A DNA stretch of 64,000 bases. Source: Vibrio ruber DSM 16370 (lineage in GTDB: Bacteria; Pseudomonadota; Gammaproteobacteria; Enterobacterales; Vibrionaceae). Made by a program: the position numbers and the translations under genes. Numbering within the stretch: position 1 is the stretch's first letter; every line of letters begins with the position of its first letter. The stretch spans positions 1-64,000 of the forward strand of contig NZ_FULE01000009.1 of the NCBI RefSeq assembly GCF_900163965.1. Reading direction: 5' to 3'. Positions 8,980-17,446 of the stretch are shown piece by piece. Under the pieces are notes generated by a model that saw nothing but the letters and a program-made list of their open reading frames with translations, made no database searches and had not been told where the DNA came from.

Positions 8980-9521
8980 TGGCCCGAATTATTGTCGCAT
9001 CACTCAATCCAGTTAAAATTAATGCGGTAAAGAATGCCTTCCAAGAAGTATTCCCGACACTCCAGGCAGATGTAAGCGGTATTTCTGTTCCCAGTCATGT
9101 CCCGGAACAACCGATGAGTGACTCAGAAACACGTTTAGGCGCATTAAACCGTGTTTCCAACGCCCGCAAGAAAATACCGGATGCGGATTTCTATGTGGGT
9201 TTGGAAGCAGGTGTAGAAGGACAATTTACTTATGCATGGATGGTTATCGAATCTGGACAGAAAAGAGGCGAATCCCGCTCTTCCAGCCTGCCGCTTCCTC
9301 CGAAAGTCGTCACGCAGTTAAATCGTGAAACTGAACTCGGTAGCGTTATGGATCACCTGTTTCAGACAACCAATATCAAACAGCAGGGCGGTGCGATCGG
9401 CTTACTGACCAACCACCTTCTTACTCGTGGTTCGGTTTATCATCAGGCTTTGATTCTGGCGCTGGTTCCGTTCATCAATCCAACACTTTATCCTGATAAC
9501 CTGACTCTCACTTCAAATTAA
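8976..9521 (+). CDS. yjjX: Inosine/xanthosine triphosphatase YjjX
   Basis: A 181-residue YjjX-family phosphatase that removes non-canonical purine triphosphates (ITP, XTP) from the nucleotide pool. The family start IIVASLNPVKINAVKNAF and the GLEAGVEG motif are clear. Its ATG overlaps the mbaA stop (ATGA), with SD AAAGGAACACA inside mbaA; two ATGs are adjacent and either could be used. It ends the nspS-mbaA-yjjX unit. The link with polyamine signalling is probably only genomic. Confidence 0.92.
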   Translation: MMARIIVASLNPVKINAVKNAFQEVFPTLQADVSGISVPSHVPEQPMSDSETRLGALNRVSNARKKIPDADFYVGLEAGVEGQFTYAWMVIESGQKRGESRSSSLPLPPKVVTQLNRETELGSVMDHLFQTTNIKQQGGAIGLLTNHLLTRGSVYHQALILALVPFINPTLYPDNLTLTSN

Positions 9522-9549
9522 CCAACCGCACCAACTTGCATTCGAACCG

Positions 9550-9576
9550 GTATAATGATAATAATTATCATTATAC
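9550..9576 (+). promoter_or_regulatory. Fur box overlapping the promoter of the fagA-like gene and fumC
   Basis: A perfect inverted repeat with 13-base arms, GTATAATGATAAT (9550-9562) and its complement (9564-9576), around one A. This is an excellent match to the Fur operator (GATAATGATAATCATTATC). A TATAAT hexamer at 9551-9556 lies inside it, so iron-loaded Fur would cover the -10 element. It ends 14 bases before the next start codon. Confidence 0.9.
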
Positions 9577-9590
9577 TGAGAGGTGAGACT

Positions 9591-9971
9591 ATGCATCGAG
9601 AAGAGATTTTATATAACGCTTTTTTCAAAGCTCAGGATCGGTTCATTCACGATAACCAGCCTCTGGGAAGCGAGCCTGAGATTATTCAGGAATATATTCA
9701 GAGTGGTCTGCTGCTCGCGTCACTTTATCGTCCCGAGACACATCATGAAAACTCGTTACTCCATGAATTGTTTCTCCGTCAGATTTTTTTTCATCTTCTG
9801 GACGCCATTCAAAATCCCGCCAACAGTCGAATTTTCCGCCGCATCTGTCTCGATTCAATCCATATCCCACTGCTTACGCTCAAACGCTATTACCACCAGC
9901 TCGATAATGGCGATGTTAAACTTATGGAACTACAACAACAGTTAAGAATGATTCAGACCATACTCGATTAA
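9591..9971 (+). CDS. Small Fur-controlled protein upstream of fumC, FagA-like
   Basis: A 126-residue soluble, helix-rich protein of unknown function. It has no signal peptide, TM helix or Cys cluster (one Cys). I start it at MHREEILYN because AGAGGTGAGACT precedes that ATG; an ATG at 9555 lies inside the Fur box and cannot be real. Directly under the Fur box and 20 bases before fumC, it has the position and size of FagA (Fur-associated gene A) of the Pseudomonas aeruginosa fagA-fumC-sodA operon. The family assignment rests on context more than on sequence I can recall, so I leave the symbol empty. Confidence 0.75.
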   Translation: MHREEILYNAFFKAQDRFIHDNQPLGSEPEIIQEYIQSGLLLASLYRPETHHENSLLHELFLRQIFFHLLDAIQNPANSRIFRRICLDSIHIPLLTLKRYYHQLDNGDVKLMELQQQLRMIQTILD

Positions 9972-9991
9972 TAAATCATAGGAGCGCACTC

Positions 9992-11374
9992 ATGAAACAA
10001 ACATTCAGAACTGAAGCCGACAGTATGGGAGAAGTGCAGGTTCCTGCGGATGCCCTCTATCAGGCACAAACACAACGCGCTGTGAATAATTTTTCCATCA
10101 GTAAAAGACCAATGCCAGACGGGTTTATTCAGGCTTTAGCCTATATCAAACAAGCAGCAGCACAAACCAATGTTCAATTGGGCTTACTGGAAGATGATAT
10201 TGCCAAAGCAATTCAACTCGCATCCCAACAAATTATTGACGGACAGCACCTAGAACAATTTCCTATTGATATTTTTCAAACCGGCTCCGGAACAAGTTCA
10301 AATATGAATGCCAATGAGGTCATTGCGACACTCGCATCCCGGATTCTCGATGACCAGATACATCCGAATGATCATGTCAATATGGGGCAAAGCAGCAACG
10401 ATGTGGTTCCGACAGCCATTCAAGTCAGCAGTACCTTGTCTATCGAGCAACAACTACTGCCTGCGTTGCGTCACCTGGTTGAAACTCTCAAGCAGAAAAG
10501 TAGCGAAGTGGGCCATTGCGTCAAAACAGGACGTACCCACTTGATGGATGCAATGCCGATTACATTTGCTCAGGAACTCAGCGGCTGGGCTCATCAAATT
10601 CAACATGCGATGCAGGGAATTGAGCATAGTCTGACGTCAGTCAAAGCTTTAGGACAAGGTGGGACAGCCGTCGGGACTGGCATCAATGCAGACCCTCGGT
10701 TTGCCGCAGCCTTTGTTGAACACTTGTCTCAAAAAACCGGGATCCAGTTCACCAGCAGTGACAACTTCTTTTTCAATCTCAGTAGTCAGGATGCCATTGT
10801 CGCCCTATCAGGCCAATTAAAAACCACAGCCGTCGCTCTGATGAAAATTTCAAATGATCTGCGCTGGATGAATTCAGGTCCGCTTGCCGGATTAGGGGAA
10901 ATAGAGCTCCAAGGACTACAACCCGGCTCATCGATCATGCCCGGCAAGGTTAATCCTGTCATTCCGGAAGCAACGGCAATGGCCGCAGCTCAAGTGATTG
11001 GTAATGATGCAACCATTACCATTGCCGGACAGTCCGGCAACTTTCAGCTCAACGTGATGTTACCTGTCATTGCTCATAATATTCTGGAAAGTATCGAACT
11101 GCTGGCCAACAGCGCTACAGCATTAGCCGATAAAGCCATTGCAACATTTACAGTGCGTCAGGACAATCTGGATGTTGCCTTGGCGAAGAATCCGATTTTA
11201 GTCACTGCGCTCAATCCCGTTATCGGATATTCAAAAGCGGCCAAAATCGCCAAACAAGCTTATCAACAACAGCGAGCAATTATTGATGTCGCAGTTGAAG
11301 AAACCGATCTGAGTAGAGAAGAATTGGAAAAACTACTCGCCCCGCAGAAACTGACTCAGGGAGGTATCGGTTAA
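9992..11374 (+). CDS. fumC: Class II (iron-independent) fumarase FumC
   Basis: Interconverts fumarate and malate in the TCA cycle without an iron-sulphur cluster. The 460 residues carry the family signatures SGTSSNMNANEV, TGRTHLMDAMP and GSSIMPGKVNP, with the mobile catalytic Ser in the last. Length is standard. SD AGGAGCGC. It follows the Fur box and the FagA-like gene closely (20-base gap), so it should rise when iron is short and replace iron-dependent class I fumarase, as in P. aeruginosa and E. coli. A long imperfect hairpin separates it from trpR. Confidence 0.96.
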   Translation: MKQTFRTEADSMGEVQVPADALYQAQTQRAVNNFSISKRPMPDGFIQALAYIKQAAAQTNVQLGLLEDDIAKAIQLASQQIIDGQHLEQFPIDIFQTGSGTSSNMNANEVIATLASRILDDQIHPNDHVNMGQSSNDVVPTAIQVSSTLSIEQQLLPALRHLVETLKQKSSEVGHCVKTGRTHLMDAMPITFAQELSGWAHQIQHAMQGIEHSLTSVKALGQGGTAVGTGINADPRFAAAFVEHLSQKTGIQFTSSDNFFFNLSSQDAIVALSGQLKTTAVALMKISNDLRWMNSGPLAGLGEIELQGLQPGSSIMPGKVNPVIPEATAMAAAQVIGNDATITIAGQSGNFQLNVMLPVIAHNILESIELLANSATALADKAIATFTVRQDNLDVALAKNPILVTALNPVIGYSKAAKIAKQAYQQQRAIIDVAVEETDLSREELEKLLAPQKLTQGGIG

Positions 11375-11402
11375 CAACGCAATATCGGGAAGCCAAAAAT
11401 CA

Positions 11403-11448
11403 AGCCGGCTGAGGTTGACCGTATGTTCACCGTCAAACTCAACCGGCT
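11403..11448 (+). repeat. Long imperfect hairpin between convergent fumC and trpR
   Basis: Outer arms AGCCGG/CCGGCT, then TGAG/CTCA and TTGAC/GTCAA, separated by single mismatches (15 pairs in 17). There is no T-run on either side. It could end transcription or stabilise 3' ends of both convergent messages. Confidence 0.5.
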
Positions 11449-11462
11449 GATCGAAAGGGGAA

Positions 11463-11786
11463 TTAATTTTTTCCAAGCAGCAGTTCCGTCAAGGCTGCTT
11501 TATTGTCTTCAGAACATGATTTCAGTTCATTCGAACCTCTGGTGATCGTTGCAACGCCCACTCCCAGCATTTGACTAATCTGCCGCTGAGACATATCACC
11601 TTTGAGTAGCTCATAAAATATATTGATTCTGGAAACCAACGCTTCCCGCTCATCTGAAGTCATCATCATCGTCAACACCATTGCCAGACGATCTTGTTCC
11701 GATGCTTCTCTCAGCAGCTCCAATAAAGACTGCCAGTCAGTAAATTTCGGTTGCTGTAACATGACTGTACTCGTTGATTGATACAC
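11463..11786 (-). CDS. trpR: Trp operon repressor TrpR
   Basis: Tryptophan-activated repressor of trp biosynthesis genes. The helix-turn-helix GDMSQRQISQMLGVGVATITRGSNELK closely matches E. coli TrpR, and LTMMMTSDEREAL precedes it. The 107-residue frame opens at GTG (11786); an ATG at 11762 (MLQQPKFTDW) is a real alternative, with no strong SD for either. It lies 34 bases after slt on the same strand, the same slt-trpR order as E. coli. GAGTACAG near the start resembles part of a Trp operator, which would suit autoregulation. Confidence 0.92.
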   Translation of the reverse strand: MYQSTSTVMLQQPKFTDWQSLLELLREASEQDRLAMVLTMMMTSDEREALVSRINIFYELLKGDMSQRQISQMLGVGVATITRGSNELKSCSEDNKAALTELLLGKN

Positions 11787-11820
11787 TCATCCATTGTAGT
11801 CGTTTTATCGCCCAATGGAA

Positions 11821-13821
11821 TCAATATTTTGTCTCCACTTCGGTATGCTGTAAAAAATTACCTTCCACTCCCATCAAATACCGGTAGTAGTTTTCGAACA
11901 TCAAGACATTTTGCACATAGCCTCTGGTTTCATGGAAAGGGATCGACTCGATGAACCGATACACATCCAGCCCACCATCCGAATCTTCTAACCATTGATC
12001 AACCCGGTATGGCCCTGCATTGTATGCAGCAAAAGCCAGAATCCGGTTCCCGTCATATCGGGTCAGCAATTCATGAAGATACTGACTACCCAGCTCAATA
12101 TTTTTTTCCACATTAAACAGATCATTGGCATTGTGGTACTGCAGTCGGTATTTTTTGGCAACATGCCGGGCGGTAGATGGCATAATTTGCATCAATCCCT
12201 TGGCTCCCACCGGAGAGTGCGCTTCAATATCCATCGCACTTTCCTGTCTTGCTAAAGACATCAATGAGATCGGATCAACATTGTTTTTATTGCCAAAAAA
12301 TTCAAACCATTTCAGATAAGCTCTGGGAAAACGCAGATCCAGATTGGCCCACAGCTTGGCCTGAATCGAAGCGACGACAGCCAGATGATACCAGTGCGCT
12401 GTTGCGGCATAACGTGCCAGCATTGCACGCTCTTCTACTGAAACACGCTGCAGCAGCCAACGCCACTCGCTTTTAGAAGCCGCAATTTTCCCTCGCTCAA
12501 TCAACTCCTCAATCCGAATCAGCGCTTTCTGATAAGGTTCAATCAAATCAGGGTTGTAGTTCAGTGTCGTCGTGCGATAGACAAACGGCTGTTGCAGAAT
12601 CTCCGATGCCGCCACCCCATAAAAACTTCGTAATTCGGTGAGCGCAGCGAGTTTATTGATACCTTCGGCTTCATTACCCGATTCGATCTCACTGCGGCCA
12701 AGCCAGAACTGCCATTTGGGCAACTGTTGTAATGATTCGGGTAAATAGCCAATCCAGCGATGAATATGACGCCAGTCCCCTTGTCTGATTTCCTGACGAA
12801 TACGTTGTTCGATTAACTGGACATCACCGCTTTCTGTAATGACTTGATCCCGCCATTCAGTAATCCCCGATGCTTGTTCTTCATCCAGTAATTGTCTGGC
12901 GACATAGAGAGAAAGCTGATTCAGTGCTTCAGTATTCAGCACTGTCAGTTGATGTTGTGCGATCAGCGAATACACGGCAATCGGCTTCTCAGCGGCCCAT
13001 TTTTTTAAACCAAGCACGACCGTTTTAGCATCATCAGCACTTAATGTATTGGTATTGATCAGTGCCAGTACCCGCTTCGGGTCACGATAGACATCCAGCA
13101 ATCGTTGCGCCTGTCCATGTGATTGATCCGTTTTTAACTGTCGAGTGAGATACTGCATCAGAGAGAAACTGCGTTGTTCAAATGCAAGAAACATTCGCTC
13201 AATAATCTGTCGATCCGTAAAAAACCGCGTCTGACGCCACTGAGAAAATAAAAAATCGCACGCATCGGAGACACTTTCCCCGCTCAGCCATAGCGATTCA
13301 GCGCCCTGATAGGCTTCACTTTTTCTGCCGGTGTGCCACATCGCTGTATAGTAATAGCAACGATATTTTTCTTGTCTGGGAAGCGAACGTTGATAGGTCA
13401 ATAAAACGGACCACTTCTTCTTCTGAGCCAACGCCTCTATATAAGGCGCACTGATTCGTCCGGAAAATGGGAAGTTGCGGTGGCTGTCGATGAAATTTTT
13501 GATAACCAATGGCGGCTTATCACCGATGTTGACTAAAATAGAGCGATAATCAAGATAAGGTGTTAAAGGGTAATCAAGCAGCTGGTCACGGATACGGTGG
13601 TATTTATCGACATCTTGATGATCCAGCCAAAGTTGAGCCTGCTCGTAAAGCTGACGCTGTTGTTCCAGTGTTAAGTCGCTTTGCGCCAAACTATTCGGTA
13701 TATAGAAACAGCCGAGCACAACCCCAAATACAATGGGCAATATACCTTTCTGCCATAACCCGTTCATAAACGATATAATCGGCCTGATTCCCCTAGAACG
13801 ATTTCTTAACATTTTAGCCAT
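11821..13821 (-). CDS. slt: Soluble lytic murein transglycosylase Slt70
   Basis: Periplasmic muramidase-like enzyme that cleaves the MurNAc-GlcNAc bond and leaves a 1,6-anhydro end. It has 666 residues: an N-terminal export signal (hydrophobic stretch GILPIVFGVVLGCFYI, cleavage near SLAQ), a long alpha-superhelical U-domain, and a C-terminal SLT domain with the catalytic Glu in RQESAM and the motifs GLMQIMPSTA and AAYNAGP. SD GAGGAAATT supports MAKMLRNRS, which gives an unusually long n-region; a later Met (MNGLWQK) is possible. Its anhydro-muropeptides feed the NagZ-AnmK-MurQ steps encoded at 21-24 kb. Confidence 0.95.
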   Translation of the reverse strand: MAKMLRNRSRGIRPIISFMNGLWQKGILPIVFGVVLGCFYIPNSLAQSDLTLEQQRQLYEQAQLWLDHQDVDKYHRIRDQLLDYPLTPYLDYRSILVNIGDKPPLVIKNFIDSHRNFPFSGRISAPYIEALAQKKKWSVLLTYQRSLPRQEKYRCYYYTAMWHTGRKSEAYQGAESLWLSGESVSDACDFLFSQWRQTRFFTDRQIIERMFLAFEQRSFSLMQYLTRQLKTDQSHGQAQRLLDVYRDPKRVLALINTNTLSADDAKTVVLGLKKWAAEKPIAVYSLIAQHQLTVLNTEALNQLSLYVARQLLDEEQASGITEWRDQVITESGDVQLIEQRIRQEIRQGDWRHIHRWIGYLPESLQQLPKWQFWLGRSEIESGNEAEGINKLAALTELRSFYGVAASEILQQPFVYRTTTLNYNPDLIEPYQKALIRIEELIERGKIAASKSEWRWLLQRVSVEERAMLARYAATAHWYHLAVVASIQAKLWANLDLRFPRAYLKWFEFFGNKNNVDPISLMSLARQESAMDIEAHSPVGAKGLMQIMPSTARHVAKKYRLQYHNANDLFNVEKNIELGSQYLHELLTRYDGNRILAFAAYNAGPYRVDQWLEDSDGGLDVYRFIESIPFHETRGYVQNVLMFENYYRYLMGVEGNFLQHTEVETKY

Positions 13822-14015
13822 AATTTCCTCATTTATTACATGAGAGAGGCTAAATTAACAAAAAATCTCAAACAACATCAATTTGCATATTTTTTCACAA
13901 ATCATCTGACGCCCCCAAAGTCTGGATGAAAAAAATGTCTGCAAGTAACAAATGTCATCTGATTAGTATAAAATGACGGTTTTGGTCTATGAGTAACAGT
14001 TAGGAACGATCGGCA

Positions 14016-15683
14016 ATGGCTGAATACGTGTATACAATGTCTCGGGTGAGCAAAATCGTGCCCCCGAAAAGACAAATCCTGAAAGATATCTCTCTAAGCT
14101 TTTTCCCGGGTGCCAAGATTGGTGTTCTGGGTCTCAATGGCGCAGGTAAATCAACGCTGCTCCGTATCATGGCTGGTATTGATACCGACATTGATGGCGA
14201 AGCACGTCCTCAACCCGGACTAAATGTCGGTTATCTGCCACAAGAACCGGTACTGGATGAAAGCAAAACCGTCCGCGAAATTGTTGAAGAAGCAGTTTCT
14301 GATGTAAAAAATGCCCTTGAGCGTCTCGACGCAGTTTATGCAGCTTACGCTGAACCGGATGCAGATTTTGATGCACTTGCCAAAGAGCAAGGAGAACTGG
14401 AAGCCTTAATTCAGGCCAAAGATGGCCACAACCTTGACAACATGCTAGAGCGTGCTGCAGATGCACTTCGCCTGCCTGAATGGGATGCGAAAATTAGTCA
14501 CCTTTCCGGTGGTGAACGGCGTCGGGTCGCGATTTGCCGCTTGCTACTGGAAAAACCAGACATGCTGCTATTAGACGAACCAACCAACCACTTGGATGCC
14601 GAATCCGTTGCTTGGCTGGAGCATTTTCTGGTTGATTACAGTGGCACCGTGGTAGCCATTACCCACGACCGCTACTTCTTGGATAATGCTGCGGGCTGGA
14701 TTCTGGAGCTTGACCGTGGTGAAGGTATTCCATGGCAAGGGAATTATACCTCTTGGCTGGAGCAGAAAGATGCCCGTCTGAAGCAAGAAGCGGCTCAGGA
14801 AAAAGCCCGTCAGAAAACCATCGAGAAAGAACTCGAATGGGTTCGTCAGAATCCAAAAGGTCGTCAGGCAAAATCAAAAGCCCGGATGGCTCGCTTTGAA
14901 GAGTTGCAAAGCAGCGATCATCAAAAACGTAATGAAACCAATGAACTGTTCATCCCGCCCGGTGAACGTTTAGGTGAAAAAGTCATTGAAGTGAAAAATC
15001 TCACCAAGTCATTCGATGGCAGAGTGTTAATTGATGATCTGTCGTTCACCATGCCGAAAGGGGCGATTGTGGGTATCATTGGTCCAAATGGTGCAGGTAA
15101 ATCTACCCTGTTCAAGATGCTCAGCGGTATAGAACAGCCTGACTCCGGCACCATTGACATCGGTGATACGGTGAAGCTCGCTTCGGTTGATCAGTTCCGT
15201 GACAGTATGAACGATAAAAATACTGTTTTTCAGGAAATTTCCGAAGGCGCCGACATTATCCGCATCAATAACTTTGAGGTTCCGGCTCGTGCCTACTGCT
15301 CGCGCTTCAATTTCAAAGGTGTCGATCAGCAAAAAGTCATCGGAGAACTCTCCGGAGGTGAACGGAACCGCGTCCATCTGGCAAAACTGCTCAAAGCTGG
15401 CGGTAACGTCTTACTGCTTGACGAACCGACCAACGATCTCGATGTGGAAACACTGCGGGCGCTGGAAGAAGCGTTGCTCGAATTTCCGGGATGTGCCATG
15501 GTGATTTCGCATGACCGTTGGTTCCTTGACAGAATTGCGACACATATTCTTGATTACCGTGATGAAGGGCAAGTCAACTTCTACGAAGGTAACTATACTG
15601 AATACTCAGAATGGCTAAAACAGACACTGGGTGCTCAAGCGGCAGAACCACATCGCATTAAATACAAACGTATTGCGAAATAG
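14016..15683 (+). CDS. ettA: Energy-dependent translational throttle EttA (ABC-F)
   Basis: ABC-F ATPase that binds the ribosomal E site and gates entry into elongation according to the ADP/ATP ratio. The 555 residues contain two ABC domains with Walker A motifs GLNGAGKST and GPNGAGKST, signatures LSGGER and LSGGERN, and Walker B regions leading to DEPTNHLD and DEPTNDLD. Between them lie the arm and linker (ERLDAVYAAY... and QKTIEKELEWVRQNPKGRQAKSKAR). No membrane segment. SD TTAGGAACGATCGGC. Single gene, divergent from slt, followed by a strong terminator. Confidence 0.96.
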   Translation: MAEYVYTMSRVSKIVPPKRQILKDISLSFFPGAKIGVLGLNGAGKSTLLRIMAGIDTDIDGEARPQPGLNVGYLPQEPVLDESKTVREIVEEAVSDVKNALERLDAVYAAYAEPDADFDALAKEQGELEALIQAKDGHNLDNMLERAADALRLPEWDAKISHLSGGERRRVAICRLLLEKPDMLLLDEPTNHLDAESVAWLEHFLVDYSGTVVAITHDRYFLDNAAGWILELDRGEGIPWQGNYTSWLEQKDARLKQEAAQEKARQKTIEKELEWVRQNPKGRQAKSKARMARFEELQSSDHQKRNETNELFIPPGERLGEKVIEVKNLTKSFDGRVLIDDLSFTMPKGAIVGIIGPNGAGKSTLFKMLSGIEQPDSGTIDIGDTVKLASVDQFRDSMNDKNTVFQEISEGADIIRINNFEVPARAYCSRFNFKGVDQQKVIGELSGGERNRVHLAKLLKAGGNVLLLDEPTNDLDVETLRALEEALLEFPGCAMVISHDRWFLDRIATHILDYRDEGQVNFYEGNYTEYSEWLKQTLGAQAAEPHRIKYKRIAK

Positions 15684-15700
15684 TGTTTTCTGTTGATGTA

Positions 15701-15726
15701 AAAGGCCGCCACTTGCGGCCTTTTTA
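15701..15726 (+). terminator. Intrinsic terminator of ettA
   Basis: AAAGGCCGC and GCGGCCTTT pair around CACTT, then a T-run. It lies 18 bases after the ettA stop. Confidence 0.92.
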
Positions 15727-15746
15727 TTATCGGGAAAGACAAATGG

Positions 15747-15790
15747 CGGTGTATCCTTCGTACACCGGGCACCCCTCTACCACACAGAGG
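15747..15790 (+). promoter_or_regulatory. Two 5'-leader hairpins before plzA, the second masking the SD
   Basis: Hairpin 1: CGGTGTA (15747-15753) with TACACCG (15761-15767). Hairpin 2: CCTCT (15774-15778) with AGAGG (15786-15790). AGAGG is also the Shine-Dalgarno sequence, 7 bases before the plzA ATG, so folding would hide it. Function is inferred; the stems are short. Confidence 0.4.
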
Positions 15791-15797
15791 CAGAGAT

Positions 15798-16187
15798 ATG
15801 GCAGAAAAACGTCGATTTTCACGGATTATCTACCGGGCTCCGGCTTTACTGACTCAAGGGTCAGTCCACATTGCAACAACGGTTCAGGATTTATCACTGC
15901 ACGGGATACTGCTTTCCGTCATTGGTGAACCGAGACTCGATCCCCACCAACCGGTTTACATTGAATTCCCACTCCCTGAAAGTGATATCTCGATTCAAAT
16001 GACTGCAAATATTGTCAGTTTGGAAAACAGTATCTTGCACGCAAGTATTGCTTATATCGATGTCGAAAGTATTTCCCACCTGAAACGGCTGATTGAGCTA
16101 AATGTTGGCGATGACGCCCTGCTCCACCGGGAACTCGAACACCTGACTGATTTGGGTGATGAAAGTGACACACCTGATTCAATATAA
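15798..16187 (+). CDS. plzA: PilZ-domain c-di-GMP-binding protein PlzA
   Basis: A 129-residue stand-alone PilZ protein. Both c-di-GMP-binding motifs are present: RxxxR as RRFSR (Arg5, Arg9) and DxSxxG as DLSLHG (from about residue 31). The beta-barrel follows, with an acidic C-terminal tail. In V. cholerae the PilZ gene next to tyrA is VC0697 (plzA), and the position here is the same. The target is unknown. It could link c-di-GMP made by MbaA to motility or matrix output. Transcribed alone between the ettA terminator and a bidirectional terminator shared with tyrA. Confidence 0.85.
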   Translation: MAEKRRFSRIIYRAPALLTQGSVHIATTVQDLSLHGILLSVIGEPRLDPHQPVYIEFPLPESDISIQMTANIVSLENSILHASIAYIDVESISHLKRLIELNVGDDALLHRELEHLTDLGDESDTPDSI

Positions 16188-16249
16188 ACATAAGCTGGCT
16201 TAACAATAACCACAACGAAAAGCAGTGGTTTATTCGTGCTGACAATGTA

Positions 16250-16277
16250 AAAAAGAGCGGGTAACCCGCTCTTTTTT
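16250..16277. terminator. Bidirectional terminator between plzA and tyrA
   Basis: AAAAAGAGCGGG and CCCGCTCTTTTTT flank a TAA loop. A/T runs on both sides let it serve both convergent genes. Confidence 0.9.
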
Positions 16278-16307
16278 ATACTTTCCGTCGATAATACAAC
16301 TGAATAT

Positions 16308-17435
16308 TTACCCGCGATGAATCGCATCATTGGCATGTTTGAGTAAACTCTGACTCTCTGACATAAATTTTTGCGAGTAGTCACCAAACCATTGACTGGT
16401 TTTAGCAAAGCTTTCGATAAATCGCGCCTTATCCTGTTCATCGATGATCGTCATCGCTTCGGTAAAACACTGATAAAAGCGGCGAATCATAGCGGTATTT
16501 TCTTCCGAGGAGAAGATGATATCACCATACAGATTCGGGTCTTGGCCGAACAAGCGCCCGACCATCACAAGCTCCAGACGATAAATCGGTGAACTGAGCT
16601 GAAGCAGTTTTGCCAAATCGGGGTTTTCTTTCGATAAATGCAGGCCATACACATAAGATGTAAAGTGCCTCAACGCCTGAATCAACGTCATCCCGTGATC
16701 ATGATCTTCAGCCCGGAGCTGACATAGACTGGCTCCCCACATCGATAGTTGCTGGAGTAGCCACTGATAATGCTCGGCTCCGCGCCCGTCACAATAAACA
16801 ACAACCTGCTTCGCAAGGCTGGGGACATCCGGACCAAACATCGGGTGCAATCCGACAACCGGCCCCGAATGAACATCAAGCATCGCTTGTAACGGCTTAG
16901 ATTTTATTGAGGTCAGATCGCATAAAATACAATCTTCAGGCAAATTGTTGAGTTTCGAGATGACATCCAGTGTCAGATGAATCGGCACAGTCACAACAAC
17001 CATACCCGCATCCTGCAACAGCTCATCAGCATGTTCCCAGTCCTGACGCCCCAATATTTTTACCGTATAACCGGACAAACGGAACATCCGGGCAAACAAG
17101 CGGCCTAGCTGCCCTTGCCCACCGACAATCACTATCGGACGCAATTCTGGGTTCAGACACTTAAACCCGGCATCTTTCTCACTAGCATAAGATTCACGCA
17201 TCGTCCGGCGTAGAATGTCTTCAATCAGTTGAGCCGGAACACCTTGCTTCTCAGCTTCTTCACGGCGTGCCGCCAGCATTGCGGCTTCACGTTCCGGGGC
17301 ATAAATCGGTAAACCGTGCTGACTCTTCACTTCACCGACTTTTTCAACCAACGCCAGACGACGGGCAAGCAGTTTAATCATCTGCTGATCGACTTCATCT
17401 ATCTGATCTCGTAACGCGTTGAGCTCAACTGACAT
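16308..17435 (-). CDS. tyrA: Bifunctional chorismate mutase / prephenate dehydrogenase (T-protein)
   Basis: Makes 4-hydroxyphenylpyruvate from chorismate on the way to tyrosine. From [11 protein letters not shown] (375 residues) it has an AroQ chorismate mutase domain (1-90) fused to an NAD-binding prephenate dehydrogenase with the Rossmann motif VGGQGQLG. The open frame extends 22 codons further, but SD AGAGGTTGTTC and alignment with E. coli TyrA fix the start at 17435. Eleven bases after aroF, so aroF-tyrA is one TyrR-controlled operon, ending at the shared terminator with plzA. Confidence 0.96.
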   Translation of the reverse strand: MSVELNALRDQIDEVDQQMIKLLARRLALVEKVGEVKSQHGLPIYAPEREAAMLAARREEAEKQGVPAQLIEDILRRTMRESYASEKDAGFKCLNPELRPIVIVGGQGQLGRLFARMFRLSGYTVKILGRQDWEHADELLQDAGMVVVTVPIHLTLDVISKLNNLPEDCILCDLTSIKSKPLQAMLDVHSGPVVGLHPMFGPDVPSLAKQVVVYCDGRGAEHYQWLLQQLSMWGASLCQLRAEDHDHGMTLIQALRHFTSYVYGLHLSKENPDLAKLLQLSSPIYRLELVMVGRLFGQDPNLYGDIIFSSEENTAMIRRFYQCFTEAMTIIDEQDKARFIESFAKTSQWFGDYSQKFMSESQSLLKHANDAIHRG

Positions 17436-17446
17436 GAACAACCTCT

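Noticed and set aside
9555-9590. Upstream ATG giving a run of Ile codons before the FagA-like protein
   Set aside because: The ATG lies inside the Fur operator and probable -10 element; the real SD and ATG follow at 9591.
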